From Linum tenue (lineage: Eukaryota; Streptophyta; Magnoliopsida; Malpighiales; Linaceae), in the NCBI GenBank assembly GCA_946122785.1, contig CAMGYJ010000005.1, positions 35,206,002 to 35,270,001 on the forward strand: a stretch of 64,000 nt of DNA, given 5' to 3'. Positions 44,326 to 55,211 of this stretch are shown one piece after another. A program made the position numbers and the translations under genes. The notes under the pieces are model-generated. The model saw nothing but the letters and a program-made list of their open reading frames with translations. It ran no database searches and had not been told where the DNA came from. Positions within the stretch are counted from its first letter, which is position 1. The number at the start of each line of letters is the position of its first letter.

Positions 44326-44906
44326 TAGACCTGGCAAATGAGGATCCGATCCGTTGACCCGACCCGAACCCGCCCGAAAAATAGAGAATGGGTTGACATT
44401 TTTATAACCAGAAACCCGAATGACCCGAACCCGATTAACCCGTAGTTTTTGGGTCGGATCGGGTTGGTTTGTGGGTCGACCCACCAGACCCGTTTCATTG
44501 TATATGTCACTCTCAAAATGATAAAACCACACATACTTTGGTGAGATGTTTAAAAAAAATTTATTAGGATTTGAAAGACAAGTTTGGAGTGCTAAGATAA
44601 TCAAACATCATTTGTTTATTGTAGTAGTATTACTTTTGTCATTGTTATTTGACAATTTGTATTTCTTTTCATTAGCATGGAAGGAGTTGAGCATTTGTTA
44701 ATTGACATGTTCTAGGTAAACTATTGTCGCACATACGTAAAAATTGGTGTTCTTTAAAAATTTATGAAGCATGTTTGATATTGTTTCTGCGAACGCTCAT
44801 GACCCGAAATGATCTGAAACCCGACCCAAAATCACCAAACTCATCGTGACCCACCAGTGAAGACCCGTAACCCGAGATTCCCAACCCAACCCGATTGCCA
44901 GGTCTA
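44326..44906. mobile_element. Non-autonomous hAT element (581 bp)
   Basis: TIR TAGACCTGGCAA / TTGCCAGGTCTA, exact over 12 bp. Flanking octamers TCTATTTC and TCTGCTTC match at 6 of 8. Inner GACCCGACCC / GGGTCGG runs are as in the other hATs. Confidence 0.85.
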
Positions 44907-45111
44907 TCTGCTTCTCTTGCACTTCCCTTGGTCAACCCAAGCGCGGCTAGATATGACACTGAAGGCCTCCGACTTCTGCTCAAACTCGGAGCTGAAACAT
45001 CTTCCGCGCTTTGGCATCGAGCAGCTCCCTTATATCGAGCATCTATCTACCTAGTCTACAAGAATAATGGGAAACGTTGTACTTCCATTTCAAATTTCCT
45101 ACATCTAGAAT

Positions 45112-46791
45112 AAAAGTAGGAAGTGTAGCCTCGTCTTCACAATCATTTACTATTTTTAGTTATTTTTATTATTTACATGAAAAATGCATAAGAAACGAGA
45201 TTCAATCACGGTCTCTTCAAACAAATACAAGAAACATAACCAATTACACTAAACAAATTTGTTTGATCTTTTTAAATTAAAAACATACAGAAAGGTTAAA
45301 TCTGAAAAATCATAGGACTTTTCCACCACAGTAGCTAATTCATTAACTCTCCGTAAATATTTTTTGTTTTTTTTATACTTCTAATTTTATATTTTGTTTA
45401 TTCTAATTTGATTTTAATTATTACTTATTTTCTATTTATCTTATTAAAGGTGGATAATTTTAAATCGCAACCCAAATGTCATTGGTTTAAATATCGCATA
45501 TCGAATTACTCTTTTTTTTTTGTTGAATCGAATGCACTCTTGATTGTGTAGAAGTGATATAAAATAATTAACATAGACTTAATTTTTATAACTACCATAA
45601 ATCAACGATTTTTGTTTTTTTGAACACATAAGTTTTGAGTGAATATGTAGCACATGTGTATTTAAGAGAGAGATAAATATAGAAAGGTTGAGTGATGTTG
45701 GTTTGCCGAACGCAGATGGAAGAAACACTACTCATGTTAATGGGCCCAAATAGTGCCCCGACCCACTAATCGCTCAACCATCGCCGTCTCTCAAAGCTTC
45801 CCATCAAATTCAGCAGCCAGCTAACCTCCTCCACCTCTATTGTTACGCTAGAGCAAATTTTGGAGGGATAAATATGGAAAGATTGAGTGTTGTTGGTTTG
45901 ACGAACGCGGATGGTTAAGGGGCTATTAATGTAAACGGGCTCAATCCTTCTAAACGCTCAACCACCGCGCTTACTTTCGCTACACCTTATATAATAGTGA
46001 AATAAGAAATGTGTTTTCCCCATTACAAAATCCCTGCATCAATAGAGAAAGTAGGAAGGGAAGATTCGTTTTCATAATTATTTATTATTTTCTTATTTAC
46101 AAGAAAAAAAATACATCATTGATGGGATTTAAACTATGGTCTCTTTGAAAAAAGACAAGAAACATAACCAATAACATTAAAAAAAATTAATTTTTTAAAA
46201 TTTAAAACATACAGGAAATTTAAATTAAAAAATCATAGGAATTTTTCACCATGATTAGCTAACTCACTTACTCTCTCGTAAATATTTTTTTTTTAGTATT
46301 TGATACTTCTATTTTCATATTTTGATTATTTTAATTTGAGTTTAATAATTAATTCTATTTATGTTCATCTTATAAAAGGAGAATAATTTTAAAATCTCAA
46401 CCCTAATGTCATTGGTGCAAATATTGCATATCTAATTGCAGTAGTATTGAATGTGTAGAAGCGATGCAGAATTCTTAACATAGACTCAAATTTTATAACT
46501 ACCATAAAACAACAATATTTTTAACACGGAAGTTTTGAGTGCATATGAGGCACGTTCTTTAAGAGAGGGGTAAATATGGAAAGCTTTAGTGACGTTGGCC
46601 TATTGAACGCAAATGTAAAAGACGCAACTAATGTAAACAGATCTAAATAGTGTCCCGACCCACTAAACAATCAACCATCACCGTCTCTCTAACCTTCCCA
46701 TCAGACTCGACAACCGCCTAACCTCCTCCACCTATATTGTTACGCCAAAGCAATTTTTGGCAGGGTAAATATGGAAGGTTGAGTGTTCTGC
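45112..46791. repeat. Direct tandem repeat of a roughly 0.75-kb AT-rich unit
   Basis: Copy 1 at about 45112-45893 and copy 2 at about 46044-46791 align end to end: AAAGTAGGAAG start, GATT-AA-C--GGTCTCTT, ACATACAG, TCATAGGA-TTTTCCACCA, CCTCCTCCACCT-TATTGTTACGC, ending AAATATGGAA-G-TTGAGTGTT. Divergence is high, so the duplication is old. A shorter internal repeat of TAAATATGGAAAG-TTGAGTG occurs within each unit. No ORF; nature unknown. Confidence 0.8.
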
Positions 46792-47033
46792 TTAGAGAGT
46801 TGATTGGTGGGTTATTTAGTTTCTTTGATAGTAATGTTTGATCTGTTAATCAGGGCCGGTCCAGCCCCTGTGCTGGTCAGACCTACAACACAGGGCCTCA
46901 AGAATTATGGGCCTCATTAGCCCATAAGCCAATGACGCCTCACTCCTCTTTCCCAATAATTTATAGGCCCAACGGCTGCTATTCCCATCTTTCCTATGAA
47001 TTTTTTAGCACATAACAACTTTTGGGCCTCATG

Positions 47034-47068
<35 letters not shown>

Positions 47069-47080
47069 AAACGACTCGTA
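46792..47080. other. Spacer with TE-like GGGCCGG end and (TA)n run
   Basis: CAGGGCCGGTCCAGCCCCTG at 46853-46872 resembles the terminus of a hAT-like element, but no matching right end was found. A TA microsatellite is at about 47037-47066. Confidence 0.4.
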
Positions 47081-47084
47081 TGCG

Positions 47085-50000
47085 TCAGACACATACTATG
47101 CGACAGGATTCTCTACCGTAGATCTAATCTAACGGTCATTATAAATTATATTAAAATTAGTAATAATAATTACTACTTGCACCCCTTAAATAATTATATG
47201 TGCTATGTAGCCCCCCAATAATAATTTGCGTTTTATTTTCTCACATGATACCTATTCATTTTTGTGAGAACTCAGATGATACCTTATTTCTTCTAGATCT
47301 TTTAATGAACACCCAAAAATTATACAATTGATAAAATAAAGTTCCATTAAAAGGTTGCCCCAATTCGACAATCCTAAACCACCATCACCGTCATTACGAT
47401 TTTTCTAGATACCCCAATTGCAAACCCCTAATTTTACCATCATCATCATCGTCCCTGCTTCTGACCTACATCGACTTTGGCTCATCATCTGTTTTTAAGG
47501 TCGCAGATGACAGCTACCCTTTCGCGCCGAATCCGAATAAATTGACGGTGAAAGACTATGACTTTTACGTCCTGTAAACAATGACTAAGGCTGAAATGGA
47601 GAGAGGGGATTGGGTCTCGTCAAGGGAATTCTCTTGGTCGGAGTCCAGAATCGTAACGGAGTGAGAAAGTTGGACGATGAAGAGAGATGGCCGTCGGATT
47701 ACGGTGGCGACGGCGGCAACTGGATAATTGGGAATTTGGGGGGCTAGGGAAGACGACGATACATGAAAAAATGGCATCGTTTTGTGCTCGTCTCTGAATC
47801 GTAAGTGGCCTGGAGAACGGCGTCGTTCTATAGGTGTAGCTGAAAACAAAATTTTTTTTTAATGGTATGAGGGTCGAACCGGCGTCCTGTTCATTACCAT
47901 GGGCATTCTTCACCATTCATGCTGAACAAGGATTTTGATTCAATATACTTCCACTGTTTTATTTATAATATAGAATGAGTTCTTGTAAAATTAAAACACA
48001 AAACTAAACTAAGCAGGCCTTTTGTACCAGGCCCAATAGGGCTTAGTCGAGCAGATCGGCGGCTGCCCCTGCCCTCCCTTTGTCTCTTTAACAATAATCA
48101 ATTGTAAAAAAATAAAATAAAACAGAGAACAATAATGGCAAAGTTGAAAATTGGAAGACTACTTACCTACCAAATCTACCAAACGATTTATCTTCCGCTT
48201 TTTCTCCCCTCCCCATGCGCTGCCTTCTCGGTTTTCCTTCAAACTGATCAGACACATACTCAACCGCCCTCATCCTCCCTCCGCCTCCGTTGCATGTCTC
48301 CGCCTCCGCCCTTCAAGCAACCGCTGGTCGCTCAGTAGCGGTCTCCTCCTCCGGGCCACCATCTCCGCCTCTGATTCGCTCTAGCGTTTGTGGGAAGAAG
48401 AGCGGAGGAAAGTCGTCAGGACTAACCACGTCGGTTGTGGGAAGAAGAGCGGGCCACCATCGTCGCTTGCAACCTCCGTCGCTGATTCGTTCCCGATATG
48501 CTCGACTAACCACGCGGTGTCGCCGGCCACGTTTCCACCGCCGCAGGTAATTTTCTTTAATTGATTGTTAACTATTTGGTACGTTCTATTAGAATAGTTG
48601 ATCATAATGTGCTCTTATACTCCTGTTGAACATCCACAGTACGTGCAAGAACAGAAATTGAGTAGGGTTTCCGTGCTGTAATTTTCTAGACAATGGATTA
48701 TATATCGCAATGGTACCCGTAAGTATTGTTTACCAACTAATCGTTACGACAGTCTACTCCGCTTCCTATTCCTTTTGTCAGCCATTACTAACAGTTTTAT
48801 TTATAACGAGTTTCTGATTGAGCCTGGTTTCGTTGCAAAGCTGAAGTATGAGGAAGCAGTATCTATGTCTATTTTGTCGGATTCAATCGAGCTTACATTG
48901 GTGCAAGAGAATGGTGACGATGAGGTTTTTGTCATTCATCCTTCTCGATCGCGTTTGCAGTTATTGTGTTTGTTAATGCTTGTTAATTTTTTTTTAAATT
49001 CCTTTTCTTGTTTTAAATACCAGGGCACTTCTTACCTCATCTCCGGACGTGTCGGCGAGGTGAAGACATCCTGGTGTGCTGAATGTAGAGTTCATTTGAT
49101 CCACCTAACTATCGAGGATGATTATTTGGATCTTGAGGTTGTTTTCCCATCGAAAAACTTGCGCAAAATCGTTTCAGATGTAGTAAGTGATAAAGATATG
49201 GCCAATGCCGATTTCGTTACCCTTATCAACTTGCTTGGTGGAAACTCTTATGAGTTTATGATCGCATTGGGTCCTTGGAACAATGTGTCGAGTTATTTTG
49301 AGCTGTTATTGGTAAAATTATTTTTTCCTCCCGGAAACTGAATGCCATTTCAGCAATGTAAATCGAATCTACTAAAGTTGCTTAGTGTTCGCCTTAATAT
49401 TATTTCTCTTGTTATGAAAGTGTATTAATGTTTGAACACAATGCTTTTTTGTACGGGTTCTGCCCTTCTTAATGAATTGTTGGTTTTATCTTTCTAGACT
49501 TATCGAAACATTTCTCAATTACTTATAAACGGGATCAGTTGCCTAATGAAAAGTAACGAAAAAAATTCAGGTTAATTTGGTTCAAATTACTGTATCATCA
49601 ACATACCACACCCCAATTCGACTATCCAAAATGCCATTATCTGTTCACCCAAGCTACCCCATAGCTAACCATTTATCTCACCAACAGCCATCAAAACCCA
49701 ACAACCATCAAAACCATGGTTATCTCCAATTACTGCCCAGGGAAGACGATGAGACATGACAAACGTCTTCGTTTGTGCTTGCTGCTAAAGCGAAAGTGTC
49801 CCCAGGACGACGTCGTTCCACAAGCGTAGCTGAAACATGATTACATGGATGTGGGTAAAAGAAATAAGAAAATATGGAGAATCGAACAGGCAACCTTGCG
49901 ATGATAATAGCAAATATTAACCATCAATGTTGTACATGTATTTTGATAGTTTAAGTGTACACGTTTTGTATACATATGTTGTAACAATTAAACATAATAA

Positions 50001-50445
50001 CAAAAATAATTAAGGAAGTAAAGCAAAATAAATGAAGACGACGACAATTTTTGTATAGAAGTCAATGGCTTTACCGTGACTATATTATATGAAAAAGCTA
50101 TCTACATGTGCATACCATGCATTTGGACAATAAACTTTCCATACTACTTGTAGACACCAGTTTTTGTCCTGGTTAAAACATTTTTAATAAAATGTTAATT
50201 AGTTTCAATTTAAGGTTTGCAATAGCAAATCTTTAATGGCCTTCTAACTAAAACCTATTTGTAGTGTTTGGGAAATGTATTGGTTATCATAACTGAATAA
50301 GATTAGCAATAGCAAATCTTAATCGATACAATTTGATAGTGAGGGCATGCTTCAGTTAGACAATCTAGTTTTAAATCGGAGTTAGGCAATGGAATGAATA
50401 CTTGTATGATTCTCAACCGTAGATCTAATCTAACGGTCATTATAA
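47085..50445. repeat. Pair of related dispersed repeats in direct orientation
   Basis: A 34-base block starting CCGTAGATCTAATCTAACGG is at about 47118 and 50408. A second block (AGGGAAGACGA...GAACGACGYCGTTC then a GGTTCGA-type B box on the minus strand) is at about 47745-47930 and 49738-49930. The family is unidentified; the B-box-like words suggest a tRNA-derived retroposon component. Confidence 0.5.
48775..49341 (+). other. Open frame of 188 codons, coding status doubtful
   Basis: Reads EFLIEPGFVAKLKYEEAVSM, GDDEVFVIHPSR, GTSYLISGRVGEVKTSWCAE and VFPSKNLRKIVSDVVSDKD. The hydrophobic LCLLMLVNFFLNSFSCF segment is probably an in-frame intron (about 48971-49023, ending TACCAG). There is a GC-rich leader-like stretch upstream (48190-48545) ending GCCGCAGGTAATT, like a first exon donor. 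The family is not recognised. It may be a gene fragment carried by a TE, since related repeats flank it. Confidence 0.4.
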
Positions 50446-50541
50446 ATTATAGGCAAAATACACTTGCATAGCCAAAACTTCCACCTTTGTGCCACTTATA
50501 GCCACATTTGGCAAAATACCACTAATAGCCACTTTTGAAAG
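49342..50541. other. AT-rich spacer containing the second dispersed repeat copy
   Basis: No additional gene seen. Confidence 0.4.
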
Positions 50542-50549
50542 ATGTTGCG

Positions 50550-50897
50550 TAGGGGTGTACATGGGTCGGGTGGTCCGGGTTTAGCCATTTTATCACCCAA
50601 CCCATGCACTAAGGTTTGGAAAATATCAAACCTAAACCCTAAAACCCTGAACCCTGAACCCTAAACCCTAAACCCTAAACCACTAAACCCTAAACCCTAA
50701 ACCCTAAAACCCTAAACCCGGGTTGGGTCGGGTTCTACAGGTTGTGTAATCCAAAATCCAAACCCAACCCAAAAGAGGCGGGTTGTACAAAACAAAACCC
50801 TCACCCAACCCAAAATCTTTGTTTTAGCGATAAATACGGGTGGGTTGGGTCGGTTTGGACGGGTGGGTCGGTTTGCGGGTATGTTTGTTCACCCCTA
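50550..50897. mobile_element. Non-autonomous hAT element (348 bp) containing telomere-like repeats
   Basis: TIR TAGGGGTGTACATGGG / TTTGTTCACCCCTA; perfect 8-bp target duplication ATGTTGCG (50542-50549, 50898-50905). Inner CGGGT/ACCCG runs. Between them is a block of CCCTAAA repeats. Confidence 0.95.
50631..50719. repeat. Interstitial telomere-type (CCCTAAA)n block
   Basis: About 12 units of CCCTAAA, with variants CCCTGAA, CCCTAAAA and one CACTAAA, in a single orientation. CCCTAAA is the Arabidopsis-type plant telomere unit. Confidence 0.9.
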
Positions 50898-50905
50898 ATG
50901 TTGCG

Positions 50906-51379
50906 TGGCAGATATAGCCATTTTTGTTAGAAATTATGATGGCGTTAATAACTCCGTCAACTTATTTGACGGTTCGCTGACGAGGCGCCAAATCATCAAC
51001 CACGTCAGCGACAACAAAGCAAAAATTGACACGTCATCTTAATAATTTATTTATTATTAAAAAATTCAAAACTTTCCCCATCTACCTGATCGCACGAGGC
51101 TACCAAAAATCCCCATCTATTTCCAGAAAACGAAATTAGGGCTTCCTTCTTCTCCATCTCTTTCTAGAAAACGAAATTAGGGTTCTTTCCAAATTTCCTC
51201 TTCCCCACGAAGGAGATACACGAAGCTGATCGATGCTTACTCCTCTTCCCCAAATCTTCTTCTAGTTTCTGAACGACTCGGCGCTTCTTCCTTCTTCCCC
51301 AAATCCCACTTCTTCTCGGCCGATTCGCGACCCCGAAATCGCGATTTCTCCTGGCCAGAACTTCACGTGAAGGTCAGCC
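50906..51379. promoter_or_regulatory. Upstream region of the GRF zinc-finger gene, MULE-like sequence
   Basis: CTCCGTCAACTTATTTGACG and GACGAGGCGCCAAATC...ACGTCAGCG resemble inner TIR sequence of the MULEs at 42735 and 53658. The right-hand mate is not seen. GC/TC-rich leader from 51125 to the start codon, with GAAATTAGGG repeated at 51133 and 51172. Confidence 0.4.
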
Positions 51380-51922
51380 ATGTCCAAGCTAGCATCTTCC
51401 TCAACTTCGACTAGCATCAATAGCCGAGGGGCGGTACTCTGTTGGCACAAGAAGCCATGTGTGGTGAATACATCTGGAAACGAAGTGAACCCAGGAAGAC
51501 AGTTCTATGGGTGTCCATTTTGGATGGTAAGGTGTTTAGATATGGGTTTTGAAATTGTCATTGATGTGGGTTCTAAGTTAAATGCTCGTATGGTGCAGGA
51601 CGAGAAGAAGAACTGTCGTTTTTTTAGGTGGGTGCGAATGAATGTCGATGAAGATGAGCACCATGACTCTGAAATTGGGTGTTCGACTTTGAATATTGAA
51701 GAAAGTTTGAGGCTAGCTGAGTGTAAGGCGGAAATGAGGAAGAAGGAGAAGAAACTTTTGGCTGAAGAGCTATCAAGATGGATGAAGGCACATGAAATTA
51801 TGCTAGCTGAAGGAAGGAGAGTTAATCATGAAATCCATGTAATTCGAGCTTTATTGATAGTGATTGTCGTACTGAACCTAATATTGGTTATTCTTATGTT
51901 GCATCACGTTATTATATGGTAG
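51380..51922 (+). CDS. GRF-type zinc-finger protein with C-terminal coiled coil and membrane anchor (156 aa)
   Basis: Exons 51380-51526 and 51599-51922; the 72-bp intron (GTAAGG...GTGCAG) is a multiple of 3 and has no stop, so the unspliced frame is also open. Spliced protein: CWHKKPCVVNTSGNEVNPGR, QFYGCPFW, then KNCRFFRWV, the zf-GRF pattern (two Cys, NPGR-FY-CP, C-FF-W) that binds DNA or RNA ends in other proteins. Then a charged helix (AECKAEMRKKEKKLLAEELS) and a terminal hydrophobic helix (ALLIVIVVLNLILVILMLHH) like a tail anchor. Small plant proteins of this layout are common, often in high copy and near TEs, so a transposon-linked origin is possible. The 30-residue N-terminus is Ser/Thr-rich. 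Confidence 0.8.
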   Translation: MSKLASSSTSTSINSRGAVLCWHKKPCVVNTSGNEVNPGRQFYGCPFWMVRCLDMGFEIVIDVGSKLNARMVQDEKKNCRFFRWVRMNVDEDEHHDSEIGCSTLNIEESLRLAECKAEMRKKEKKLLAEELSRWMKAHEIMLAEGRRVNHEIHVIRALLIVIVVLNLILVILMLHHVIIW

Positions 51923-52847
51923 GAAATTAATCGACATTGTTATGAGAAGCAAAAGGTTTCTGAAAACGTAATTGTCATCCTAAATGTTGTGTAGAAGCAA
52001 TTGGTATTTGTGTTCTTAATGTAGTTGTGTTCTTAATGCTTGTTACACTATATTGATTTAGAAAATGCCACACATTTGTCAATTAAGGCTGGCTACATAA
52101 CTTGGTTTGTCTTTAGGGTACGTTTAAAATCAGGGATAAAATGTTGGAATTCCATTAATATGTTTTATAGGGTATGTGATTGTATTTGGATATGTAAGCG
52201 TAATGGATATGTGAACGCTACTATCTTTTGTAAGTTTATTATCCTTTTGAGGTGGTACTTGATGTAAAAATATGAATTTAATTTAGTTATGGTACTTTGA
52301 ACAAATTAGTCCTTTTTCATTTTTCCCTCTATTATTATTACAAAAGTATTTATTTAATTCCATTGAATTATTACAACGTAAGAATTACATAACAGTGCTA
52401 CTATTAATGCATTCTAGTCCCAAATCTCTTTCATTCATTATATGAGATAATGTAGTGAGACTGCCAATTGGCAAACCAATTTAACACAAATCAAAAAACA
52501 GAAATGGATAATTCACAAAGGCAACAAATGGTATTTCATAAATGAAAAGAACACAAATTAACACTTAACCAAGTTCAAATAGATAGAACTTAGAAACATA
52601 GTCTGAAAGGTGCATTTCGTGTATTAGAACATCTACAAATGATATGTGGGGAACGAAAGCAACAAAAGAAAAAAGAATAATAAAAAATCAACCTACCATA
52701 AAAGCAGGAGGAAATCAAAACTAACTCCTACATGGAAAGTAGAAGACATTCAACCAAAAAAAACGTTTTGCTTGCCTTTAAAGAAATTTTTTATCTATTA
52801 ATGGCTTACCATTAATTAAGATGGAAAGTAGAAGCCAAAAAAAGTGC
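51923..52847. other. AT-rich 3' flank and spacer
   Basis: No gene seen. ATGGAAAGTAGAAG occurs at about 52733 and 52821, a short direct repeat. Confidence 0.4.
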
Positions 52848-52912
52848 TGCCTTTGGGATTTGAACCTGTATCCAAGGAGTCATATTTCCACACTATTTCC
52901 GCTACGCCAAAT
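52848..52912 (-). repeat. tRNA-like pol III promoter, probable SINE head
   Basis: The minus strand contains a perfect A-box consensus TGGCGTAGCGG and, 32 bases later, a perfect B box GGTTCAAATCC. The flanks do not form an acceptor stem, so this is not a tRNA; a tRNA-derived SINE fragment fits best. Confidence 0.5.
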
Positions 52913-53647
52913 GACATTCATTGGCTTTAATTTGGCGTAGTAATTATTTAATTTTTTAGTTTATACATAATATCTCAAACCATTATCGTGACTGTTGAGA
53001 TAGGGGTCAAGGTTGTTGGATCCTAGAAGATTATAAATCTCGATCCATAATAACACTAAGGGATTTTGCGTCGTAGTATAGTTAGCGTGGTATAGTGGTC
53101 GACGTAGGACGTATCCCCAGGCAAAATGGCCTTGCCTACTACTTGAGCATAATCATAATCTAATAAAATCTTATAGTTTTAGTTTAAATTAAACTAGCCA
53201 ACTTGAATCTATGAAAGATGCGCTACAATGATACTTTTGTAGTCATCTCCCTAACCCTAATTGTCACAAAAATCGTGCAACAGATTATAAACATATCCAA
53301 GGTAGTTTAGGCAAGAGGGTTGATAATATGAAAATCAATGCAATGGATATGTCTTCCTACTCGAAGCAAGGTTAGCTCAAATTTCAAGAAGGCTGGTTTG
53401 GGATCCTAGATATGTAGTGTAATGCGAATTGGGGATCATTTGTCGCCCAAATAAGTTGTTGAATAGAATTGAATTATTGTGTACGAAAGCAAGCATTGTG
53501 TTTTATGGTTGTTGTCATACTAACATTGGTAGAGTTGTATGTCGTAGGGAGTGTGGTAGCCATACATTAAATTGACTGGGCTCCTTTTTATTTTCAAAAT
53601 GCAAAATTCCGTTTATCTAATGAAGTTTGAGTTAATTGGTGTCCTTA
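52913..53647. other. Spacer, no feature seen
   Basis: AT-rich; no ORF or TE end recognised. Confidence 0.4.
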
Positions 53648-53657
53648 GATGAGGTAA

Positions 53658-55201
53658 GGGTTAATTGCATGGTTGGTCACTGAGATTACAAAAAGCGTTC
53701 ATGTTTGGTCACCATAAATATTTAAATCTATTTTTGGTCACTAACTTTACAAAAACCGTTCATTTATGGTCACTCTCCGTTAGTTGCCGTTAACAGCGTC
53801 TGTTAAGTGATGACGTGGCTGACGGATTTGCCTAATCAGCACTTTTTAACCCCAAAATTGACTGACCCGACCCGCCACGTCATTTAAACCCGCCATGTCA
53901 GCTAAACCTAACCAAACCTCTACCCAAACCCGAACAGACCCGCTAACTAAACCAAACCAAACCAGACCCCCAAAATTGTTTGACTAAAACCCTAATCGAA
54001 GACTGCCTCCATCCCGCCAGCCTTCATCCCTTCCGTTTTTCTTCGTGGAGATTTTCAAGCTGCTCGGGAGATCGTAAAACGCCGCTTGCTTTACGACCGA
54101 CGCCACGCGATGTTCCGACTGTCTCAAATCTCAATCTCGCAGCATCCGCATTGACCTCTTGCGTCTCTACCTACGGATCCAGCCGTGAACACGACTGTCT
54201 CATCCAGTTTGGGCTTTTTAATCTTGGTGGACTCCGGCGGCGGAGAATTGGTGAGTGGAAGCATCGACAGAGTCTAATTAGGGAATTGGACTCTAGGGTT
54301 ACTGTTCCTCTGCGTCCATAAGAAGGGTAGTTGGGATCCTCCTCCTCACTCTCCGCTCCGTCCCCTTCCACTTCCACGGCTTCCACCGCCGCCTACCGTC
54401 TTCTCCCAGTCCCGCCGCCGCTGTCTTTGAGCCAGTCATCATTGCGTCCGCCGTCGCAGTAAGGTCCGACTCTGCCGCCGCCGTGGCGGTCGACGAGGAG
54501 ACTTACTCGCATCGCTGCGAGCACGGGTACATCTACGTTTACGATCTCCCGAGCAGCTTGAGCACCGACTTGATCGAGAATTGCGAGAAATTGAACCCGT
54601 GGAGCTCGCGGTGCGACTCGCTGGCCAATTACGGGTTCGGGCAGCAGGCGGCGGCGGGAGTTTACGGCATCGTGCCGGAGGATTTGGCGCCGGCGTGGTT
54701 CTGGACCGATCAATTCGTGTCGGAGATCGTCTTCCACAACAGGATGATGAAGCACAGGTGCCGGACCGCCGAGCCGGGCAATGCGACGGCGTTTTACGAT
54801 CTCCCGAGCAGCTTGAAAATCTCCAGGAAGAAAAACGGAAGGGATGAAGGCTGCGCGGGATGGAGCGATTAGGGTTTTAGTCAAACAATTTTGGGGGTCT
54901 GGTTTGGTTTAGTTAGCGGGTCTGGTCGGGTTTGGGTAGAGGTTTGGTTAGGTTTAGCTGACATGGCGGGTTTAAATGACGTGGCGGGTCATGTCAGTCA
55001 ATTTTGGGGTTAAAAAGTGCTGATTAGGCAAATCCGTTAGCCACGTCATCAGTTAACGGACGCCGTTAACGTCAGCTAACGGAGAGTGACCATAAATGAA
55101 CGGTTTTTGTAAAGTTAGTGATCAAAAATAGATTTAAATATTTATAGTGACCAAACATGAACGCTTTTTGTAATCTCAGTGACCAACCATGCAATTAATC
55201 C
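53658..55201. mobile_element. Pack-MULE (1544 bp) with about 420-bp TIRs and a GT47 gene fragment
   Basis: Perfect 10-bp target duplication GATGAGGTAA (53648-53657, 55202-55211). TIRs start GGGTTAATTGCATGGTTGG and, inverted, GGATTAATTGCATGGTTGG, and extend to about 54084 and from about 54787. The start is shared with the MULE at 42735, so they are one family. The interior holds part of a glycosyltransferase gene and no transposase, the definition of a Pack-MULE. Confidence 0.95.
54313..54800 (+). pseudogene. Captured GT47 (exostosin / xyloglucan galactosyltransferase-like) fragment
   Basis: A continuous frame starts GILLLTLRSVPFHFHG (membrane-proximal N-terminal region) and runs through CEHGYIYVYDLPSSLSTDLI, KLNPWSSRCDSLANYGFG, LAPAWFWTDQFVSEIVFHNR and KHRCRTAEPGNATAFY. 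This is the N-terminal part of plant GT47 enzymes, type II Golgi membrane proteins that add sugars to wall polysaccharides. The catalytic C-terminal part is missing, and the frame runs into the right TIR after AFY, replacing IPFYAGL-type family sequence with DLPSSLKIS. Cannot encode an active enzyme. Confidence 0.88.
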
Positions 55202-55211
55202 GATGAGGTAA

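Noticed and set aside
47565..47916. Minus-strand ORFs of 94-98 codons
   Set aside because: They lie in a dispersed repeat with a related but non-open copy near 49740; no domain.
52848..52912. A tRNA gene on the minus strand
   Set aside because: A and B boxes are perfect, but no acceptor or anticodon stem forms; treated as a SINE head.
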